A stretch of DNA of 64,000 bases from Entoloma clypeatum (Eukaryota > Basidiomycota > Agaricomycetes > Agaricales > Entolomataceae): positions 4,092,001 to 4,156,000 of the forward strand of contig OY751486.1 in the NCBI GenBank assembly GCA_963565915.1. Direction: 5' to 3'. Below the pieces are notes generated by a model that had not been told where the DNA came from, did not search any database, and saw only the letters and a list, made by a program, of their open reading frames with translations. This document shows positions 11,269-23,875 of this stretch, one piece after another (positions within the stretch are counted from its first letter, which is position 1; each line of letters begins with the position of its first letter). The position numbers and the translations under genes were made by a program.

Positions 11269-12471
11269 ATGTCTTACTCGAAGCAGCAGATCTACGCCCA
11301 CTTCACCACCGAAGAACAACAGACCGAGTACAACCGCTGGGCACGAAACGAGAGACTTGACCCCTTCTCGCGACCAACAGACACGCAGGAACAGAGATTC
11401 CTTAGAGATTTACAGAGGAAATACTCTGAACGTTTTGCCACCGATTCCGCCGACGAGTCCCCTGACGAATTTACTTTTGACTCCGCGCAGTCAGATATCG
11501 AACAGATGCTTAGAATAGGGACTCATTTTCAATCCTTACCTGTATCCCGAACCCCATCTTCATCCCAACAACCCGACTCCTCTCCTCCTCCGCAGACTCT
11601 AAACATGGCAGAAGCTCTGGCTGTACAAACAATGGATACATCCAAGATCATCAAGGATCCTGGGATGTTCAAGGACAGATACACCTTTGATGAGTGGTGG
11701 AAGGCCACCAAACTATACATCAGGTTCCAAAAGAGCCTCACAGACGATCAGAAGATTCTTGCGGTACTATCCCGCATGATGGAAGGGTCCGGCAGGCACT
11801 GGGCCAGTAACAAGTTAGACGCTCTTGCTGTTGACAATGAGAACATCACCTGGCCAGGTTTTTCCGATGACATTGCCACATGATTATCCATCGCCAACAA
11901 GTCGGTCGCTGCCAAAGCGAGACTCAAAGTCCTGAAACAAGAGAAACACACTGTTGATGAATTCTTGGATGAATTTGAAGAACTCTTGAAACTGTCAAAC
12001 CTTGGTGAAGAAACGGGGAAATACATCCTAGAGAAGAACGTCAACCGCAGAATCTCTGAACAAGTGGCTAGCAATGGCAAGACGTACACCGATTATGCAA
12101 AGGAGATCCGAAATAAGGGACGACAGATGGAAGGACATGCACTGGTCATCTGAGGTGGCGGCGACATGCGCACCGGATCGGGTACCACTTATGGTGGTCA
12201 GGGCAAAGCCATGGAGATCGACAAAGCAGGAGTAGCCTGTTGCTACAACTGTCAACGCTTCGGTCATCTGGCTAAAGACTGTAGCGCTCCAAAGAAGAAA
12301 GATGGTCGCAAGTGTTTCAACTGTGACCAAGAAGGCCATATCGCGCGCAACTGCCGCAAGCCGAAGAAGAACTCCAGAAGGGTTAGGAAGGTGTCTGAGG
12401 AAGATGCCGAGAATGATGAAACCACAATCTTAGAAGCCGACAAGAAGGATTTTCCCGAAGGGTCCGATTAA
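11269..12471 (+). pseudogene. Gypsy-1 gag, broken by TGA stops
   Basis: The capsid-like region (KDPGMFKDRYTFDEWW) and two CCHC zinc knuckles (CYNCQRFGHLAKDC and CFNCDQEGHIARNC) align closely with Gypsy-2 gag. The frame is interrupted at 11881-11883, where Gypsy-2 has CGA and this copy has TGA, and again near 12151, also CGA to TGA. Nucleocapsid binding of element RNA would be the normal role. This copy cannot make full-length Gag without readthrough. Confidence 0.88.
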
Positions 12472-12515
12472 ACGACGCTAAGTCACGACCCTTATCTATT
12501 AAACGGACTTGCTTG

Positions 12516-15399
12516 CCTTGTATGACTGCAGACAATAGAACCTATGTCATCCCTGCCAAGCGAGCCGCTGCGTCGACTAAGATTGTGAAGGGAGATAAAC
12601 CTCCGAAAAGACGAGAGATCAGGCTGTTAGCTCAGCTCAAAACACGATGAGGACCAAAGGTCATCCGACCTGAGGTTGACAGCGGATGTGAACACACATG
12701 CATCCATCCCAGAATAGTACACGAACAGAACCTCCCCACGTGAGGAATACCGCCCATAGCAATTCTAAATATGGATGGGTCACCAAATTGACAACAGAAA
12801 GCGAGCCAACTTGCCGAAGTTAAACTGGATTTGGGAGCACATCAGGAAACCATGGAAGCAATGGTACTGGACATTGGAAGAACGGACATGCTCTTGGGAC
12901 ATGACTGGTTGGTACACCACAATCCCACAATCAATTGGACAACCAGCGCGGTAACATTTAACCGGTGCCCAACAACATGTCGAACCAAACACTCAGATTT
13001 CAGGATTAACCTTAATGGTCGCAAACACCGGGTTTGCATGGTTGAGGTGCGCGACAAAGATGCACCCAAAAAGTTGGATCAGAAATGGAAGCCTGGAGAC
13101 CCTATTTTGGAAGCTGTCACTCCCACACCACCTCCCACGACCAACAACCCTCATATGTTGAATGATTTGCTCATCTCTTCAAAAAAGAGAACTTTGATAA
13201 GATCCCAAAGGAGAGGGAATGGGACCATGGTATCGAACTTACACCGGACGCACCAAAGGAACTAGGGGGAAATACATATCCTACTCAAACATCGCAAAAC
13301 CTCTCACCGCGCTCACAGGAGGTACGGCATTTACTTGGGGACCAACAGAGCAGCAAGCTTTTGAAGGTCTCATATGGGCAATTACATCGGCACCAGTCTT
13401 GGCATTACCGAAACCAGAGGGACAGTTCAGGGTTGAAACCGATGCATTGGGCTATGCAATTGGAGCAGTACTCTCTCAGAAGCAAGACGACAAATGGCAC
13501 CCCATCGCGTTCTTGTCTTGGACCATGTCCGCGGCCGAACAGAATTACGAGATATACAACAAGGAACTCCTGGCGGTCGTGAAAGCATTAAAAGATTGGA
13601 GACACTATCTGCTCGAAGCCAGGAAACGTTTCGAAATCTTGACCGATCACAAGAACCTGGAATATTTCCGTTGTCCTCAGGACCTAAATCAACGACAGCG
13701 ACGCTGGAAAATGAAGTTACAAGACTATGACTTCGAATTACGGCATGTGCCCGGCAAGACCAATGCGAAAGCGGACATCCTGTCATGCTTACCCTGGTAT
13801 GAAGCGGAACTCGAACCACAGAACAGTGACCAAATGCTCAAGGAAGGACTATTCCTGAAACGGTTGGAATCAGAAGATGTGGTACAAATGGAGATGTTCA
13901 CGGAGGAACAATTCTTTGAAGGGGGTGAAACATCTGATTCCATCAAAATTGGAAACATCACGACCATTGAAAATCCGTGGATCGCACACATCAAGGGTTC
14001 AAACCGCATGGAGACAGAAGTAGCGCAGGGCCTAAAAAAGAATCCTCATTGGTATCAGCAGGAGAATGGGATCACCTATGCAGGAGAACGAGTCTATGTC
14101 CCGCCAGATCCACAATTACGACAAGAATTGATGTTCGAGTCACATGATGCACCAGTGGCTGGACATCCAGGACAGTACCGGACACATGAACTCCTCACTC
14201 GCACCTACTGGTGGCCTACCATACTGCATGATGTGAAGAAGTACATGAAGGGTTGCGACACTTGTCAACGCAACAAGATTAACCGACAAAAGCGACATGC
14301 TCCGCTACATCCCCATGCAGCACCAAGTCACCCATGGGAAGACATAGGAATCGACATCATGGGACCGATACCAGAATCTGATGGAAAAAACGCAATTCTG
14401 GTTATCACAGATAGACATTCGAAGATGCTTCACCTCATTCCGACAACCGTGGAACTATTAGCTGAAGGATTAGCCAAGATCTATCGGGATCAGATATGGA
14501 AGCTTCATGGGATCCCCAAGAAGATCATCAGTGATAGGGGACCGCAGTTCGCCGCGAAGTTCATGGAGATACTCTGCTGCATGCTAGGGATCAAGAGGAA
14601 CCTGTCCACTGCATACCACCCACAGACTGATGGACAGGCCGAGCGATCACATCAGGAGACGGAAGCGTTCTTACGAAACTTTGTCAACCATCTACAGGAT
14701 GATTGGGCTGAATGGATCGCAATCGCAGAGTTCCAGTACAATGACAAAGAACATCAGGCGACGAAGCACACCCCATTCTACCTCAACTACGGTTTACATC
14801 CATGGAAGGGAGAGCTTGTGTTAGAAGATACCAATCCGGCTGCCAACGACTTCTTGAAAAAACTCAAACAGGCACGAGAGGAAGCCAATGCAGCGCTGAA
14901 ACAAGCACAGGATCAGATGAAGAAGACAGTTGACACATGGCAAAGTCCGTCTCAGAACTACCGCATTGGAGACAAGGTGTGGCTGGAAGGGACTAACATC
15001 AGGACCGATCACCCCTCAAAGAAACTCAATGCACTCCGACATGGACCATTCAAAGTCCTAGAGAAGAAAGGAGCTAGCACGTACCTTCTTGATCTTCCGA
15101 AGACATGGAAGATGATTCACCCTGTGTTCAACGAGACCCTGTTGTCACCATATGAAACTCCGAAGTACACCATCCAGAAAAAGAAACCAGCCTCTGATCC
15201 AATCATCGTCGAAGGACGAGAAGAGTACCATGTGTCTATGATCCTAGACTCTCAAAAGTTCTGCGGAAAGATCCAGTACCTCGTCCAGTGGGAAGGATAT
15301 GGTCCAGAAGAGAACACATGGGAACCTCGAGCTAATGTTCAGAACGCTCAAGATTTGATCCGTGATTTCCATCGGCAGAACCCGTCTCGCCCACGATAA
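12516..15399 (+). pseudogene. Gypsy-1 pol, reverse transcriptase core deleted
   Basis: The protease region has stops (for example CGA to TGA near 12647). At about 13280 the sequence jumps from the protease/RT linker straight to the RNase H side: relative to Gypsy-2, positions 26348-27067 are missing, removing the RT palm with YMDD. The junction shows only about 2 bp of microhomology. Downstream, RNase H (FRVETDALGYAIGAVLS, with Leu for Ser at one site), the HHCC and DDE integrase, and the C-terminal chromodomain (KIQYLVQWEGYGPEENTWEP) are open for 700 codons. The product could not reverse-transcribe, so the copy is non-autonomous. Confidence 0.9.
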
Positions 15400-15533
15400 A
15401 AGACAGCTCTCGGAATCCATGACAAGTATCGACCTCATCAGTCAACCACACACCGAGTTCCCCGCTCTAGTCCTTTCCCCTGCCCAATATAGCCTCCCCC
15501 TTCTCCTTCTATCTCTCAACCATCCTTGCTGCC

Positions 15534-15905
15534 ATGTCCAACATCACTGTTACCTCCACCTCCACCACCAACATCAACTCCGCCATCGCCGCCCTCATGA
15601 ATGAAGCACTCTCCATGAGAGACCAAATCCATGCCCTCAAAACTTCCCTTGCCGACCTCCTCCATCGCCAGATGCATATCCGGCTTCACTCGCTGTCCAA
15701 CCTACCCGTCGCCCTGAGTCCCGAGGAAAAACAAATTCTCAGAAATTACACCAGCACCCTCGTGATCAAAAATCGACGTATTCGGCTGGCTATCAAAGGC
15801 CTCGAACTCGCCGTAGCCATCAATGAGGAGTTGATATATGATTGGAGCCTCAAAGAAAGTCCAAACTGGTCCAATGCTGGCAACAATGAGGGATGGGGAC
15901 AGTGA
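15534..15905 (+). CDS. Gypsy-1 third ORF, small helical protein of unknown function
   Basis: 123 codons between pol and the 3' LTR, on the sense strand. Begins MSNITVTSTSTTNINSAIAA and contains the conserved core EALSMRDQIHAL, LHRQMHIRLHSL and EEKQILRNYTSTL. It has no membrane segment or zinc motif and looks like a short helical bundle or coiled coil. Gypsy-2 has the counterpart at 29311-29679 with the same length and clear protein similarity, although its pol frame is intact and this one is not. The open frame has survived in an otherwise decayed element. Confidence 0.7.
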   Translation: MSNITVTSTSTTNINSAIAALMNEALSMRDQIHALKTSLADLLHRQMHIRLHSLSNLPVALSPEEKQILRNYTSTLVIKNRRIRLAIKGLELAVAINEELIYDWSLKESPNWSNAGNNEGWGQ

Positions 15906-15939
15906 CTCTGTGAGGACACAGACCTTGGAGAGGGGAACA

Positions 15940-16341
15940 TGTTACGGACTCTACGGTATGAGGACCATGTCATATCTTTTACTTATCGGCCCGACTCGGC
16001 GCCCTCTTACGAACTTACTATGTCTAATGTCTACTTTCGCAACCTTCGATTCCCAGTCTGACTCATTACATTACTTTGTCATCCCCTTTAGTATACTTCG
16101 CTCCCGCGCTGACTCGCTTTCCACAGTCAGCTTACTCACTGTACATAGCCTTCCGCAGTCGCCTTACTCATGCGCACTGCCTTCCGCAGTACTGACTCAT
16201 CCGCTACCGCCTATAGTCAGTACCTATATAAACCTCTTGTACTATAGTAGATTCCTTAGATTTAGCAATCACTTTGCTCTTCGCCTTTCCACTTTCCTGC
16301 ATACTCTGCCCGAACCTTGGAACAGTTTGTTAAGCATAACA
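15940..16341 (+). repeat. Gypsy-1 3' LTR
   Basis: 402 bp, preceded by the purine-rich tract GGAGAGGGGAACA. Differs from the 5' LTR at several positions, for example CAACTCGG versus CGACTCGG. Confidence 0.9.
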
Positions 16342-19177
16342 CCATCCCTATCCCGGCCACGGCCTCCAGGGAGGACATTACTAGTATTATCCAGAAGGTT
16401 CAGGAGCTCATCCTGGCTGAGTGGACCAAATTCTCTCACTCTCCCCGGGACTCGTTCCGGTCGAAGGGCTGGTGGGATAAGGACTGCAAGGCCGGGTGGC
16501 GCACCTACTCCAACTCGGATAAGACAGACCAAGACTGGCGCGACATGCACAAAATCATTCGCACCGCCAAATGGAACTTCTTTGACAAGAAAATTGACGA
16601 AGTATCCAACAAAAATAAGCGTCCCTGGGACCTTACCTTCTGGGTCGGCCCACGTAAGAATGCCTCTCCTGAGGCTATTACTTTCGAAGGCGAGACCTGC
16701 TCCACGACTTCCGAGACTTGTGAGGCGTTTCATAAATCTTTTCAGTCTGCCGAAGCGCGCCCTGTCGACCCTGACAGATTGCGCAATGCTCTTGAACCTC
16801 AACCCAAAAGGGCTTGGGATCCATTCTCATCGCAAGAGGTCCTCCAGGCCCTGGCTGGCTGTTCCAGCCGGTCTGCCCCTGGCCCAGATCATCTTACATG
16901 GTCCCACCTCAAGTGCCTGATCGCACATGAGCATATCTTGAAGCTGTTCATCTGGATCCTGAACACTTGCCTCTCGGCAGGGTTCTGGCCCGACGCATTC
17001 AAAATCTCAATGACCGTCATTATTCCTAAACCGAATAAGCCGGCGTATGACATTCCCAAAGCGTTTCGCCTCATCGTGCTTCTAAACACCCTGGGCAAAC
17101 TATTTGAGAAAGCTATCGCTAACAGACTGCAATGGGAACTCGCCCGCTACGGTCTGCTACACCCAGGACAATTCAGAGGGGTTTGCCAGAACTCCACTGA
17201 AGATGCTGGACAATTCCTCACCCACCTCATTCATGCAGGGTGGTCAAGGAAACTCAAGACCAGTGTTGTTGCCATTGACTTGGCACAATACTTTCCCTCC
17301 CTAAACCACTCGGTTATCGTGCTCATATTAGATAGGATGGGGTTCCCCGACACTGTCGTGGACTTCTTCTCCAACTACCTAATAGGGAGACAGACTCAAT
17401 ACACCTGGGAGGACGACCTCTCGGACTTCTTCTCTGTGGACATTGGCGTAGGTCAGGGCTCTGCCCTCTCTCCCGTGCTATCATCCATATATCTCGCCCC
17501 ACTGATGTACGCATTTCACACAGAACAATCACAGGCTACCCTCATTTCCTATGTAGATGATGGGACCATTATAGTCCAGTCTGAAACATGGAAAGACAAC
17601 CTCGCCAAACTAAAAAAGGCATACAAATGTCTGTTTGAGTTGACTACAGCCCTAGGGCTTGTCCTCAAACACTCTAAATCGGAGGCGTTCCATTTCTCCA
17701 GGAAGAATGGTGACGATAACCCCCCGGTTGACCTAGGATATGCGCCCTTCACAGGTGACTCCCCCCTTGTCCCCAAGACCTTCTGGAGGTACCTGGGATT
17801 CTTCTTCAACCATAAGCTGCTCTTCACTGAGCATGCAAAATGGTACGCCACTAAGGCATTCTCCGCAATGGGAGCCTTATTATCACTGGGAAACTCAGTC
17901 CGAGGACTCACGCCCAAACACAAACACACCCTATACCAATCATGTATTCTACCGATCGCTCTATATGGGGCCAATCTATGGAACTTCGATGGCGCCCGTA
18001 ATAAGGGGGTCATCAAGTCTATCTCCAGAGTGCAGAGGCGTGCAGCCCTGTGGATCCTGGGAGCCTTCCGTACCACCCCCACAGGGGCGGTCGAATCTCT
18101 TGTCGGCTTGCCTCCGGTGCATCTGCACCTAAAGAAGCTCTCCTGCAGAAACCGTGTCCGTATGCACTCTCTTGCACCACAACACATGACTGTCATGGTC
18201 TGCGATGAGGAAGACCCCTCAAAGCGACCATGGTACTCCCCGGAGTTCATGTATAACCTTAAATCCCCCCTCGTCGATATCTGGGCATACCGTGCAAACA
18301 TGACTGTCCCCCTATCACCCTTCAATAATTACAACAAGCCAGGAAAACGCGTCCTCAACCGATTCCCTGATCGCATCATCCACGACATCACTCTTATCTA
18401 CGGCAAAACTGCTAAGGAGCGTGCCGAAGCCAGGAAGTTACGCCTTGCCACCCTTAACAAGGTGTTTGATGCCAACATCTGCTCTAACAAATCCGCTGTC
18501 ATTGTTACCAACACGGCCGTTCCCTCCCTTGTGTCGGGCCATCAAGCTGTTGCAGCTTGGGAAACCTGGCACATGGGATACTCCATCAACAAAGACTGGG
18601 CTGCTGGTGGCCTTCCAGTCTCTGACGACACTGAAACCTTAGCAATAGGACATGGGTTCTCCAACCTGGTCACTCTGCTAGGGGGCCTCTCCCAACTGGA
18701 AGAAATCCACATCTTCACCAACTCTGTTAACGCCATTTGGCGCGCCACAGACCCGGACCTCCACTCTTCGCAGGCAACTGCGCTTGCTATCATCAGCAAC
18801 CTGGTCCCTTGGTTTGAGGAACCAGGTCTGAAATCCAAGGTCTTCTTTCACCATGTCCCCGATTGCTTGGACCATGGCTTCGAACCCCATCGTGCAGTGC
18901 ATGACTTCGCCTCCTTGATACACATCGAGTGTGGCGAGTCGGCCTCCAGATCCCTCGATTTCAATACAAAACAATTCATGGACGACATGCTAGGCGACTG
19001 GAACAACCTGTATCAGTCCCCCAAGTATGTTGGCCGTCACTACCAATTCCTGAGAAGGTGCGTCAGACGCCAAGACCACGCTCGGGCCAAACAAATGAGG
19101 CCGTCCCATCTCAAGGGCAGCACATGGCTTAAAGATGTGGGTCACTCCCAATTCCTCATGGCACAAATGGTACGCGG

Positions 19178-20458
19178 TGAAACAAAGGAAGTGAGTCTGG
19201 GGATGAGCGCGAGCGATATCTCTATCACACACACAAACACCAAACACAACAACGAAGACCGAACAAGTCTCGCGATGTGTACTTCTCAATCGATATAGTT
19301 CGGGGTGATGAGTGGGATCACTCAGGATGCGACTCTTCCAAACAACAATTGAATAACTCGTTGAGCAATGGCTCGATAGGTCTCGAACAAGACTTAGAGA
19401 TAGTTCTCAATAGATAATGAACCAAGGTTTGTGATTTCCGAACCAACAAGACTTCGCAAACACGATCTCGACCAAATACAAACACGACAATGACCAATAC
19501 GACCGATAGATAACACAATTTGACGATTGACAAGTTCTCGAACACACAAAACACAATTGCGACTGACTTCCGATGCAAAACCAAACGATCTTGAGGCTTC
19601 AATGATACTCGTGAACGACGACAGATGCACAAGACAAATGCTATCAATTCTGGGGCACAATCTAACCTAACCTATCTACCATGAAACTACGAGATTTTAT
19701 ACATGAGCAGCAATAAATATAGAAAAAGGTTCATGTGGTATTGATAAATGGTATCCAGTCAAGTGACCTTCGCTAGAGTCATTTCAATGTGCCCATGTGG
19801 TAGACAACACCACAGGTACGCCCTTTTTTCACATCCAAACCCCTGCCACACCGGAGAGGCCACTATTTCAATACCTTGGCTCAGCGATGCACCCGGGACG
19901 ACGCCGATCAGCCACCGCGAGGCATCAGCTGCATCAATTAAGGGTCGCCTTGATAAGCCACCCATCAGATTCGGTCCCTATCAAAGTTCACCATAAGGTC
20001 ACATTGATCGCGACGTATCAAACCCGATTTTGGTCTGTATCATCTGATGTCATTTCGATATTCCTGATATGGACGATTTGGATGTGGAGCACGGCGCACG
20101 TTGACCAAACCTCTCGTGAGAATGTCTCCGGTCAAGCCCCAATGTATGGTAGACAGTGCTAGTGTCATCGATAACTCCAATATAACCCATCTCCTTGTTT
20201 CACGCTTCGTCGCGAGAGGCACTTGATAGTCTTTTCTATCTCGCGAGACGATCCCATAGCTCTCGAGTATCATAGCTAAGCCCATAGTGGTGACCAGCGC
20301 TATGTCCTACATTGCCAGGGTTGCTGGTCTCTCTCTCTAACGTCGCCACTAAGTCCTCAGAATCGGAGCTCATCTAGGACTCTCTATATCCCTTAGAGAT
20401 AGTGTGAAAGGGTGCAAAACGCGCAGATTTTAGGCCTAGACGCATCGCGGCCTTATCA
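19178..20458 (-). repeat. LG left LTR (3' LTR of the minus-strand element)
   Basis: 1281 bp from TGAAAC to TTATCA on the plus strand. The three differences from the right LTR that I found are all CpG transitions (CAAAGG/CGAAGG at the start; GATGCG/GATGTG; AACGACG/AACGATG). Confidence 0.93.
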
Positions 20459-20475
20459 TCTCCCCCACACTAAAT
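20459..20475 (-). promoter_or_regulatory. LG polypurine tract
   Basis: On the minus strand this reads TTTAGTGTGGGGGAGA and touches the LTR. It is the expected plus-strand DNA primer site. Near-identical copies recur internally inside the 269-bp tandem repeat (about 22828-22842 and 23097-23111). Confidence 0.65.
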
Positions 20476-20817
20476 CCTGACTGTCCCAGTCAATCCTATC
20501 TAACGACAGCGATATGACCAGTCCACTCTAGCACCGCTTTCCATATATTCGAGTTCCACCCCAAAACGTGTTCTCGCGAGATGGCCCCACTTGACACGCC
20601 GCACTGTGGACACACAAAGTCCGCACTCGGCCCCCACTGGCCTCATGTTCGCCTATACCAAGTAACATCAAAGGTTTGCCGTTCTCGCGACCTAACTCCG
20701 CGCTGATGGATTTTGACAGATAACTTCCTCCGCAGTAGCCTCGCGAGACTTCCAATTCCCATAAAGGCTGGGGCAGTCTGCCTCATTCCCCAGTTCTCAC
20801 TTTTCCTCTCGTTCAAC

Positions 20818-22460
20818 ATGACCACGTCTCCGAACGAGCTCTACACTCGCCTTTCTAAATTCAAGGTCGAACTCAATATCCTCACCGATCTCAACCGACT
20901 CCGCAAGTCCGGAGAAGCACAGATTCGGGAAATCTTATCAGAACTTCACGATACACTGGTAAGTGATGCTCGCGAGATCCTGTTTCCTACTCAAACATTT
21001 CTTCTTTCAGGTCGCGGCTGCAGGTTGTGTGGATGACTACGCCGAGCGGCTCTTAAACACCATCACGTACAACTTATACCACTCCGGCTACACGATGGAC
21101 CGCCGCTGGTGGAAATGGTGGCCCGACCTTCATGGGCAAACCCTCCAAGACCTCCCCAAGGTGAGTCATTTGCTTATTTGTTTTGCTAATTTCCACATTA
21201 CATTTATGCAGGATCGCCTACTGGAAGAGGACGAGGCCGTCCCCGTCCCCGAACCGTCCATCTCTAGCGGGAAACGACCCGCAAAGCTCATCACGAAAGG
21301 TGTGGAGCACATGACGGCCAGTCCAACTTCACCCAACATCGAGGACAAGAACAAGTCAACCTCTCGCGCTGCACGATCTAAGCCTGTGACCTGTGCTAGT
21401 GGTAAGCGTGTGGCTCCCCATTCGCCTCCCAGTCAGGGAGCTCTCAAGGTGAACTTCCTGATCATTTCTTTTACTTTTTACTAAATTTCCTTCCAGAAAT
21501 GTCGCTCCGATATCAGTCGTCAAGCTTCGCAAGCAGACAGCAAGGACGACGACGTCGAGGTGGTCGATGCGCACACCCCCGCCAGACCTCAACCCGTTGC
21601 TAAAAAGCCCCGTGTCATAACAGCGCCCGCGGCCACTCAGAAAGCGCCCGTGAGGCCCCCTCCTCAACCCAAACCGAAACCCGCCACGGTCGCGAAAGAA
21701 CTGCAGGTCGATGCGAAAGAAGGTACTGCCCTCAAGGCAGATGAGTTGTGACAACTCCGTGTTGCGTTGCCCGTTATGGTACATTTTCTTTCTTCCTGAC
21801 TCATTCTATAGTTAACTATGTCTTTTCTTAGCCCAGCCTTCCCTGCCTCATTTGCGCTGGTGGACCAAGTGCGGCTCGCTGCCGTTTCCAAGGTTGGGGC
21901 AAGAAGTGCTCCAACTGCCAGAGCGGTAGCCGGGTAGGGTGCTCTTTTGAGGTGAGTGGTGAACATGCGGAACTCCTCGCGACCATGGCCCACGCCTTCG
22001 GTCAATCGAGCACGGCTGGTGCGTTCTACCATCTGCCCTCTTTCTAGCTGCTGACAATTTATTTCCAGCCATCCGCGAGACTCTTGTCAACATCCAGGCC
22101 TCGACTGCTCTCCACTTCCACCTCTCGGAAGCCTTGTCGGCCATCGCCGCTCGTCGCGAGCGGTCCATTACCCACTTCCTTCACCAGCTGGCTCAGCTGT
22201 ATCGTCGCGAGGGCGACTTTCCTCAGGGCCTGGTAGCTGATGAGGGGGCTCGCCAGGAGCTCTTCAAAGTCTTTGGCCTCGCTCGATTCGACCCTCCCGC
22301 TGGTCAACAGTCCTCCCGCAAGAATCCCATCTTTGTCAAGAAGGTTTCACCTGTCCATGAATCAGGCTCGGCTTCTGACGAGGACTCCCCTGTGGAGGAA
22401 GATGCCGATGAAGTCGCGAAGGATCTGTTCGTTCAGGGGTCGTCTCACGATGTCGCCTAG
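20818..22460 (+). pseudogene. LG antisense cargo gene 1: zinc-cluster-like nuclear protein, one TGA
   Basis: Six exons fit in phase on the strand opposite gag-pol: 20818-20958, 21011-21160, 21212-21448, 21497-21778, 21832-22018 and 22069-22460, giving 462 residues. Order: helical N-terminus (NELYTRLSKFKVELNIL), an aromatic block (MDRRWWKWWPDLHG), a disordered basic/Pro-rich region with NLS-like AKKPRV, then the cysteine motif CLICAGGPSAARC...CSNCQSGSRVGC (CX2CX8CX8CX2CX7C), a helical region and an acidic C-terminus. A single in-frame TGA at 21749-21751 (LKADEL-stop, next codon CAA) interrupts exon 4; CGA to TGA would explain it. It starts 360 bp from the 3' LTR and is transcribed away from it. 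The cysteine spacing resembles, but does not match, the GAL4-type Zn2Cys6 class. DNA binding is inferred. Confidence 0.75.
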
Positions 22461-22585
22461 GTACTGCGGGCCTTCTTTCTTTTTTATATTTGCACATGTC
22501 GCGGGCTATACGCCCTTATATTTTCTCTGTATACACTCGCTGCGGGCTTACGCCCAAATATATTGCTTTTCTTCGTTCTTTGATT

Positions 22586-23123
22586 AAGTCCATTAAGGGC
22601 CTCCTGTTCAGAACTACAGTATTTCTAAGTCTGTCGCGAAGATGTTGGACGAAGTCTCGTTTTACTTTGATCGTTATGCTGTTTGGTACTCAGGGGTTCG
22701 GTATATCTATTTGACAGTGATTATGTCTTTCTGATATCTCCTTCCGAGATTCCGCTCTTTCATGTTCTGTTTCATTTATGGCGATTTGAGGTTCGCAATT
22801 GTACTGGAACAGGCTCGCGACCCCCCACTCCCCCACACTAAAGAATACAACTCTAAGTCCATTAAGGGCCTCCTGTTCAGAACTACAGTATTTCTAAGTC
22901 TGTCGCGAAGATGTTGGACGAAGTCTCGTTTTACTTTGATCGTTATGCTGTTTGGTACTCAGGGGTTCGGTATATCTATTTGACAGTGATTATGTCTTTC
23001 TGATATCTCCTTCCGAGATTCCGCTCTTTCATGTTCTGTTTCATTTATGGCGATTTGAGGTTCGCAATTGTACTGGAACAGGCTCGCGACCCCCCACTCC
23101 CCCACACTAAAGAATACAACTCT
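22586..23123 (+). repeat. Tandem duplication, 269-bp unit, two copies
   Basis: Units 22586-22854 and 22855-23123 appear identical. Each begins AAGTCCATTAAGGGCC and ends AAGAATACAACTCT, and each contains a copy of the LG polypurine-like sequence (CTCCCCCACACTAAA). The duplication lies between the two antisense cargo genes. Confidence 0.92.
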
Positions 23124-23507
23124 CCGAGTTGAACATCGCTCTATTCTGTGAAGGCAAGACTAGCATCGCGAAGGTACCCCTGTCGACTATCACAAGGACT
23201 GACTATCCCCTCGTAGAGGGAACCGCCGTGCCTAACCATGCAATCCCGGGCGCCACTACCATCCGGTATAGCACGGCCTCAAAAAAAACTTTCGTTACTA
23301 AGTCGCCAGGGAAGCTATAAAAGCCCACGACCACTCGAAGAGTCAACTCTACCCTCACCCTAGCACAAATCAACACCGCTAGACAAACTTGCCCTCGGGT
23401 CACATGCCGCCTCTAAAAGAGATGTCTAACGAAGACGAAACCCAGGCCGTGAAAAAGGTCTTAGCCTCGCTCATCGGTTCATTCCCGGACGATCCTCAGG
23501 CACCCCC

Positions 23508-23875
23508 TGTTACGGACTAACGACTACGGACGTATACGCTTACTTTTTCACTTTTACTCATCGGCCCCCGCTTACACATATCGTATTATACTTTATTTCC
23601 TTTAGTATACTTCGCTCCCGCGCTGACTCGCTTTCCGCAGCAGTCTGACTCATTCCGCAGTCGTCTTACTCAGACGCACTGCCTTCCGCAGTTATCTTAC
23701 TCAGATACACTGCCTTGCGCAGCACTGACTCATATGCTATCGCCTATAGTCAGTACCTATATAAACCCTTTGTACTATAGCTAGATTCCTTAGATTTAGC
23801 AATCACATTGCTCTTCGCCTTTCCATCTTCCTGCATACTCTGCCCGAACCTTGGAACGGTTTGTTACGCATAACA
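23508..23875 (+). repeat. Gypsy-2 5' LTR
   Basis: 368 bp, TGTTACGGAC...GCATAACA. Contains TATATAAA at 23758-23765 and repeated CCGCAG/GACTCA words in the U3 region. Confidence 0.95.

Larger units (their letters stand above)
10412..16341 (+). mobile_element. Gypsy-1: decayed chromodomain Gypsy LTR retrotransposon
   Basis: Two 402-bp LTRs (10412-10813 and 15940-16341) begin TGTTACGGACTCTACGG and end GCATAACA. They bound gag, pol and a small third ORF in the same order as the intact Gypsy-2. The two belong to one family but carry different LTR subtypes (402 versus 368 bp). The gag frame carries TGA stops, and about 720 bp of pol including the YMDD box is deleted. The LTRs differ at several positions, so the element is older than Gypsy-2. 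The flanks (GTCGC on the left, CCATC on the right) do not match, so no target-site duplication survives. Confidence 0.92.

Noticed and set aside
13219..15399. A complete 726-residue polyprotein in Gypsy-1
   Set aside because: Its first 26 codons are out of frame relative to intact Gypsy-2 and arise from the deletion junction. The RT core is absent.
22490..22983. Two identical 70-residue proteins around the tandem duplicate
   Set aside because: Identical only because of the 269-bp duplication; low complexity and not joined to a gene.
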